From positions 1-10,332 of the forward strand of contig DCHI01000072.1 of assembly GCA_002314795.1 (NCBI GenBank): a DNA stretch of 10,332 nucleotides, written 5' to 3'. Below the pieces are notes generated by a model. The model was not told the DNA's origin and searched no databases. It saw nothing but the letters and a program-made list of their open reading frames with translations. Of the stretch, positions 6,850 to 10,332 are shown in pieces. The position numbers and the translations under genes were made by a program. Positions within the stretch are counted from its first letter, which is position 1, and every line of letters begins with the position of its first letter. The stretch is from Bacteroidales bacterium UBA1756. Its GTDB lineage: Bacteria; Bacteroidota; Bacteroidia; Bacteroidales; WCHB1-69.

Positions 6850-7779
6850 ATGGAAAGTTTTATTGAAAAGACGGTTCACCTTGAGCAGCCCGACACGCTG
6901 TCCGGTTTCATTTCGGAAAAGGAAAGAATGACGTTGAGGTCTCTGAAAATCACGGGAAAGCTCGGAGAACAGGATGTCCTCGATGTACTTGACGATATGT
7001 GCTGGGCGCACGGAACTTTCGATGAATACGATGATTTCACGCTGAATGAGGAAGAGTCCCCTAAACTGAAAATTCTTGATATGGGCGACTGCACTTATTG
7101 TGGTGGAGTTGACTTTCCTTATTTTGGATATATTACCCAACTGCAGAAAATTGTTTTCCCGAAAGGAATACGTTGTTGTATCGATAATATTGGGAATGAG
7201 TCGAGTTTTGCCGATTCGGAAACATTGACGACGGTCGTTTTTCCGGAAGGAATGGTTAGAATTGATGGATTCAGTAACTGTGTCAATATCAAGGATGTGA
7301 CGATTCCCGATTCTGTTAGAGAATTTGGTAACTATGCTTTTTGCGGAACGTCGATTTCTTCCATTCGTTTATCAAAAAATGTAGAAGTCATATCCGGTGC
7401 GAGCTTTTCCCATACGCTCATCGAAAAATTTGAGATGGATGCTTTGAATCCGAATTTTACTATCATAGACGGTGTGATTTTCACCAAGGACAAAACGAGG
7501 TTGATTGCCTATCCGGGTAGCTCTCTGGTCCGTGATTACGTCATTCCTGATGGAACAAAAGTGATTGCGAAGAATGCTTTCTATGGTGGCAGTATCAAAA
7601 GTATTTCATTTCCAGATAGTTTGGAAATAATTGAAGAATACGCATTCAATAACTGTCCGGCGGAACTTATACCGACTTCAGGAGAATCCTTTACAATAAG
7701 CATTCCGAACGAGGGTAAAACCCGCTTAAAGCGTTTTAATTGGCGCTGGTGCGACAGTCGGCAAACAGATAATCATTAA
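6850..7779 (+). CDS. BspA-like (LRR_5) leucine-rich repeat protein without signal peptide
   Basis: This 309-residue protein has an N-terminal segment (DTLSGFISEKERMTLRSLKI, 15-34) of the kind that precedes LRR_5 repeats in Bacteroidetes proteins. Irregular BspA-type repeats run from about residue 74 to 286: LQKIVFPKGI, LTTVVFPEGM, IKDVTIPDSV, ISSIRLSKNV, VRDYVIPDGT and IKSISFPDSL, with the typical YAF/NAF turns (162-164, 242-244, 264-266). Such repeats bind proteins. BspA-family members are usually exported, but this one begins MESFIEKTVH with no signal peptide or lipobox and has no sorting domain, so it is probably cytoplasmic. A promoter lies just upstream and the next gene starts 5 bp after its stop, so it heads a three-gene operon. 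Its partner is unknown. Confidence 0.85.
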   Translation: MESFIEKTVHLEQPDTLSGFISEKERMTLRSLKITGKLGEQDVLDVLDDMCWAHGTFDEYDDFTLNEEESPKLKILDMGDCTYCGGVDFPYFGYITQLQKIVFPKGIRCCIDNIGNESSFADSETLTTVVFPEGMVRIDGFSNCVNIKDVTIPDSVREFGNYAFCGTSISSIRLSKNVEVISGASFSHTLIEKFEMDALNPNFTIIDGVIFTKDKTRLIAYPGSSLVRDYVIPDGTKVIAKNAFYGGSIKSISFPDSLEIIEEYAFNNCPAELIPTSGESFTISIPNEGKTRLKRFNWRWCDSRQTDNH

Positions 7780-7784
7780 CCATT

Positions 7785-9131
7785 ATGATAGGAAAAGATT
7801 TAAAGGAATATCCCGCAACCCATTCAATGGAAACCAGTTGGTTCTTCGCCGACGTGGACGGAAATATCGCTTTTTTTGATTTTGAAGCCAACGGGCCGGT
7901 GCCTACAGAGGTTCATTGCGAGTCTAATATTGAGTCTCTTGTATTGGATGATTTTGCTGTGACGGATGAAAGTGGACTCTCGCATTTCCCTCTAAATAAA
8001 GAGCAAAAAGAATTGGTAATGGCTTTTTTGGAACTTCCGAAAGAAGAAGACATTATTAATTGTATCGTTCAAATTGATATGGAAAAAGAGAACGAATTTT
8101 TAGCTTTTTTTCCAAATAAAGGAAATGAGAACAATTTGGTCTGTTTATCCAAAGAGGATGGGCTATACGCGGTGAATTATCTTGATGAAGAGCAATTTGC
8201 TCGCTTGTGGAAATCGAAAATAATTGTAAAAACGGTTCCTTGGGATTTATTTTTCCCCCATTGTTGGGAAGAGGATTGCCTGTCTGGCGGTCAGGTTTGT
8301 CCGTTCTATTTTTTTCAAGGAGATTATGATGTTGCCGAATTGGCCAAGCAAATGATTGCTCCTTCTCATCCTTACCGTTTGTCGCAAATGCCACCGCATC
8401 TTCAAGCTAAAGTTCTGCGACTCCCATTGAAATTTTCAGAATGTGAAAAATTGCAGATTGCGGAATTTTTCCCATTTTGTGGCGGCCAATATGACTTCGA
8501 CAATTTTTTTGGTTTTGAGTTGCATTATCTTCCTGCAACCTCAGGTGGTTTTTGGTATTTCAGTAGCGAACTCATACCATCCATTTGTGAATGTGAAGAA
8601 AATGTCGGTTTTTACCCCCATTGCTCGTCGTTAGAACCCACAATCTTGTATGTGGGTGCGAATACGAGACCTTATTATTTTGATGAAATGATTGATAAAG
8701 TAGGGCCTTTTCTTCGTCAGAACTACGTCGCCGTTTCTACCGATATCAAAACTATGGTGCCATCGCCGCTTATTCAATTGAAGAAAAAGGGAATCCCAAT
8801 TCCTGACAGCGTAACTGAATGTGTTTCTGATAAATTTGGCTATTGGGAACAGATTTTCGACTATGTAAATCCGCGGGCGGTCATCCTTTTTGAAGATGCA
8901 TTACCGCAACTCCGAAAATGGGAGTCGGAAACCGGTGAGTTTGTTTTGGACGAAAAAAGCATTCGTATTAACGGCAACGAATATCCTATCTTTCTTTGGA
9001 ATGAAATAGAACATAATGTCAATGAAATCAGACATTTGGCAGAACTTCCGTATCGCGGACGCAAGCGCTGCGTACTCGCCAAAGAGGAGTATTTGGAATG
9101 GGAAAAACTTGACGAACAATGCAAACAATAG
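7785..9131 (+). CDS. Cysteine-rich protein of unknown function, coupled to a radical SAM gene
   Basis: I do not recognise this 448-residue protein as a named family. There is no signal peptide or obvious membrane segment, so it is probably cytoplasmic. It has 14 cysteines, including a spaced group at 160, 165 and 172 and another at 268, 270 and 280, and it is rich in aromatic residues. Residues 19-40 (starting WFFADVDGNIAFFDF and ending NGPVP) resemble, from memory, a WFAVDxxGxVAxF motif that opens various uncharacterised bacterial proteins, some in immunity-like settings; I cannot confirm this. It begins 5 bp after the LRR gene and overlaps the radical SAM gene by 13 bp, so the two are probably translationally coupled. 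It could be a partner or substrate of that enzyme, but nothing in the sequence proves this. Confidence 0.8.
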   Translation: MIGKDLKEYPATHSMETSWFFADVDGNIAFFDFEANGPVPTEVHCESNIESLVLDDFAVTDESGLSHFPLNKEQKELVMAFLELPKEEDIINCIVQIDMEKENEFLAFFPNKGNENNLVCLSKEDGLYAVNYLDEEQFARLWKSKIIVKTVPWDLFFPHCWEEDCLSGGQVCPFYFFQGDYDVAELAKQMIAPSHPYRLSQMPPHLQAKVLRLPLKFSECEKLQIAEFFPFCGGQYDFDNFFGFELHYLPATSGGFWYFSSELIPSICECEENVGFYPHCSSLEPTILYVGANTRPYYFDEMIDKVGPFLRQNYVAVSTDIKTMVPSPLIQLKKKGIPIPDSVTECVSDKFGYWEQIFDYVNPRAVILFEDALPQLRKWESETGEFVLDEKSIRINGNEYPIFLWNEIEHNVNEIRHLAELPYRGRKRCVLAKEEYLEWEKLDEQCKQ

Positions 9132-9883
9132 AACTCCTCTCCATTGACCTGTCGAACTATTGTTCCAAGCAGTGTGGCTTTTGCTACAATCATAGTACGC
9201 GCGAGGGCAACGTGTCTTGGACTCCAACGGAGGTAGTCGCTTTCGTGAAGGACTGCATCGTTCACGGAATCAAGGCCGTTTCGCTCGGCGGGGGAGAACC
9301 CTTTGAATACGATGGCATTTTTGAAATCATAAAAGAACTGCAACCTCTTGTTTATCTTTCCGTTACGTCCAACGGGCTCCCGTTGGAAAATTCCCAAGTG
9401 CGCGAACAGTTGCTTGTATCATCGCCCGACAAAATTCACATCACCATTCATCAGGCCGATTCCGATTCAGAAGTGGAGCGCGTGTGCAGACAATTGGCGT
9501 GGCTGACAACGACGAACATCAAACCAGGGGTGAATCTGTTGGTTCCCGCGTCAAAAATCAGTTCTTGCAAGCAGGTTTACCAAAGATTATCAATGATGTT
9601 GAAGCCTGAGCAGATTATCATAGTGCCGCAGCGGTTCAGTGATACGCCGACGCCAAAACAGTTGGCGGAAATTACGGAAGGAAAGCCGTTCCAGAGTCCG
9701 TCGTGCCTGCTGAAATGCACCCGTCCCAACCATTTCTGTTCTGTCTCGTGGGACAAGAAGGTTAACTTTTGCAGTTTCGCAGGTGGCAAGCAACCGCTTA
9801 CAACGCTTGACTACAACGGTTTAATCAACGCGCTTGGTCGAGTGAAATTTGAATCGTGCTATCCCAATCCGATACATATTTGA
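9119..9883 (+). CDS. Radical SAM enzyme of unknown substrate
   Basis: A 254-residue protein with the radical SAM signature CSKQCGFC: Cys15, Cys19 and Cys22 (CX3CX2C) would hold the 4Fe-4S cluster that cleaves S-adenosylmethionine to a 5'-deoxyadenosyl radical. Other core features are LGGGEP (56-61), which contacts SAM, VTSNGLPL (82-89) and IHITIHQA (106-113). The C-terminal part has extra cysteines, Cys196, 200, 207, 218 and 247, with spacing C-x3-C-x6-C-x10-C; this could be a reduced SPASM/Twitch-like auxiliary-cluster region, though it is not a clean match. The protein is short for the SPASM class. The ATG at 9119 lies inside the preceding gene (13-bp overlap). The context of an LRR protein and a Cys-rich unknown suggests modification of a protein or peptide, but no precursor peptide is evident. 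Confidence 0.88.
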   Translation: MQTIELLSIDLSNYCSKQCGFCYNHSTREGNVSWTPTEVVAFVKDCIVHGIKAVSLGGGEPFEYDGIFEIIKELQPLVYLSVTSNGLPLENSQVREQLLVSSPDKIHITIHQADSDSEVERVCRQLAWLTTTNIKPGVNLLVPASKISSCKQVYQRLSMMLKPEQIIIVPQRFSDTPTPKQLAEITEGKPFQSPSCLLKCTRPNHFCSVSWDKKVNFCSFAGGKQPLTTLDYNGLINALGRVKFESCYPNPIHI

Positions 9884-9899
9884 ACACGATGGTGCCGTT

Positions 9900-10262
9900 C
9901 TACTTTACTCCCGGAAAGGCCTCGACAAAATGAATGTCGAAATCGGAAAATGCCTCCACGTAACGTATCGTAAAGTCAGGGAACGCATCAACGAACTCCC
10001 ATTTGCCACATTCGTTGGGAAAGGCCGTTACTACCTGCACGTCCAAGTCAGAAAACGCCTCCACCACACGCACGTCAAAATCGGCAAAACTCTCTACCAC
10101 TTTCACTTTCCCGTACAACGGAATCCCTTTGCAGGTGCAGTTCCCCTCATCGAAAGTCGGATTGCGGGACGAATTTCCTGTAAGTAGCAGACTGTCCGGT
10201 TCGGCAGCAAAGACCGTGGCGGCGACAAACCAAACGAATAACGTGCAAATTATCTTCTTCAT
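9900..10262 (-). CDS. Secreted 7(1) septoil-knot-type repeat protein
   Basis: This 120-residue protein starts with a clear signal peptide (MKKIICTLFVWFVAATVFAA, cleavage near residue 20). After a linker containing CTC (42-44) it consists of short beta repeats of about 11-12 residues: VKVVESFADF (52), VRVVEAFSDL (64), VQVVTAFPNE (75), WEFVDAFPDF (88), IRYVEAFSDF (99) and IHFVEAFPG (110). Alternating charged and hydrophobic strands with this VEAF-SDF pattern are how I recognise the 7(1) septoil-knot (DUF6150-like) domain of small bacterial, mainly Bacteroidetes, proteins; its function is not known to me. It ends 16 bp from the convergent radical SAM gene. The regular repeats, signal peptide and basic start support this frame over the overlapping + strand frames. 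Confidence 0.82.
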   Translation of the reverse strand: MKKIICTLFVWFVAATVFAAEPDSLLLTGNSSRNPTFDEGNCTCKGIPLYGKVKVVESFADFDVRVVEAFSDLDVQVVTAFPNECGKWEFVDAFPDFTIRYVEAFSDFDIHFVEAFPGVK

Positions 10263-10286
10263 AACACTATGATGTTAAGTCACTAT

Positions 10287-10323
10287 ACAAAAAAAAGCTT
10301 CCTTTTCGGAAGCTTTTTTTGTA
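10287..10323. terminator. Intrinsic terminator at the right edge
   Basis: GCTTCC (10297-10302) pairs with GGAAGC (10308-10313) around the loop TTTTC. The stem is extended by A10290-10296 against T10314-10320, giving a T tract on both strands. It lies upstream of the septoil-knot gene. It therefore most likely ends a - strand transcript entering from the right, or stops + strand transcription running on from the radical SAM operon, which has no hairpin of its own. Confidence 0.85.
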
Positions 10324-10332
10324 CTGGATGGG

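Noticed and set aside
8861..9397. A 178-residue - strand open frame across the junction of the unknown and radical SAM genes
   Set aside because: It lies opposite two well-supported + strand genes, has no recognisable motif, and its composition looks like an antisense shadow.
9922..9940. Small hairpin TCGACA/TGTCGA near the 3' end of the septoil-knot gene
   Set aside because: Six base pairs only and no T tract, so it is not a convincing terminator for the radical SAM operon.
9849..10187. A 112-residue + strand open frame after the radical SAM gene
   Set aside because: It is antisense to the septoil-knot gene; its own repetitiveness is the mirror of that gene's repeats, and the - strand frame has a signal peptide and regular hydrophobic periodicity.

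Overview
The window looks like part of a Bacteroidetes chromosome or metagenomic contig, most likely of the order Bacteroidales. Three things point there. Two large secreted proteins end in type A type IX secretion (T9SS) sorting domains. Two start regions carry TAnnTTTGY-type -7 promoter boxes. The families present (tandem C10 cysteine peptidases, BspA-like leucine-rich repeats, a 7(1) septoil-knot protein) are typical of that group. I cannot name genus or species. No tRNA, rRNA, CRISPR array, transposase or integrase is visible.

Left part (1-1178, + strand): a 5'-incomplete hexapeptide-repeat serine-acetyltransferase-like gene is followed with no gap by a lipoprotein of the phosphodiester-glycosidase (NAGPA/DUF2233-like) type. 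The first 61 bases form a perfect 25-bp inverted repeat. Its right arm and loop read as the acetyltransferase gene and its left arm does not, so the left edge looks like a fold-back junction. A strong bidirectional terminator (1133-1178) closes the section.

Middle part (1192-6697, - strand): a two-gene operon encodes secreted C10 (streptopain/SpeB-like) peptidases. The promoter-proximal gene (1002 aa) joins an apparently intact C10 domain to an M6-like metallopeptidase domain that has lost its HExxH signature. The second (769 aa) keeps Cys, His and Asn, but has a roughly 60-residue Asp/Thr/Ser/Ile-rich insertion in the catalytic domain and has lost the two Trp of the NWGWG motif; two CUB-like domains and a T9SS tail follow.

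This operon lies between two direct copies of a 106-bp sequence (1022-1127 and 6698-6803; 105/106 identical, the one difference synonymous). The left copy is the 3' end of the lipoprotein gene and the right copy is an orphan fragment. The simplest reading is that a protease module of about 5.6 kb was inserted at, or recombined into, the end of the lipoprotein gene. This is the most notable structural feature of the window.

Right part (6804-9883, + strand): a consensus-like promoter drives a tight three-gene set: a BspA-like LRR protein without signal peptide, a cysteine-rich 448-aa protein I do not recognise, and a radical SAM enzyme overlapping it by 13 bp. The set looks like one functional unit of unknown purpose. 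A convergent gene (9900-10262, - strand) encodes a small secreted 7(1) septoil-knot-type repeat protein, and a hairpin terminator (10287-10323) ends the window.
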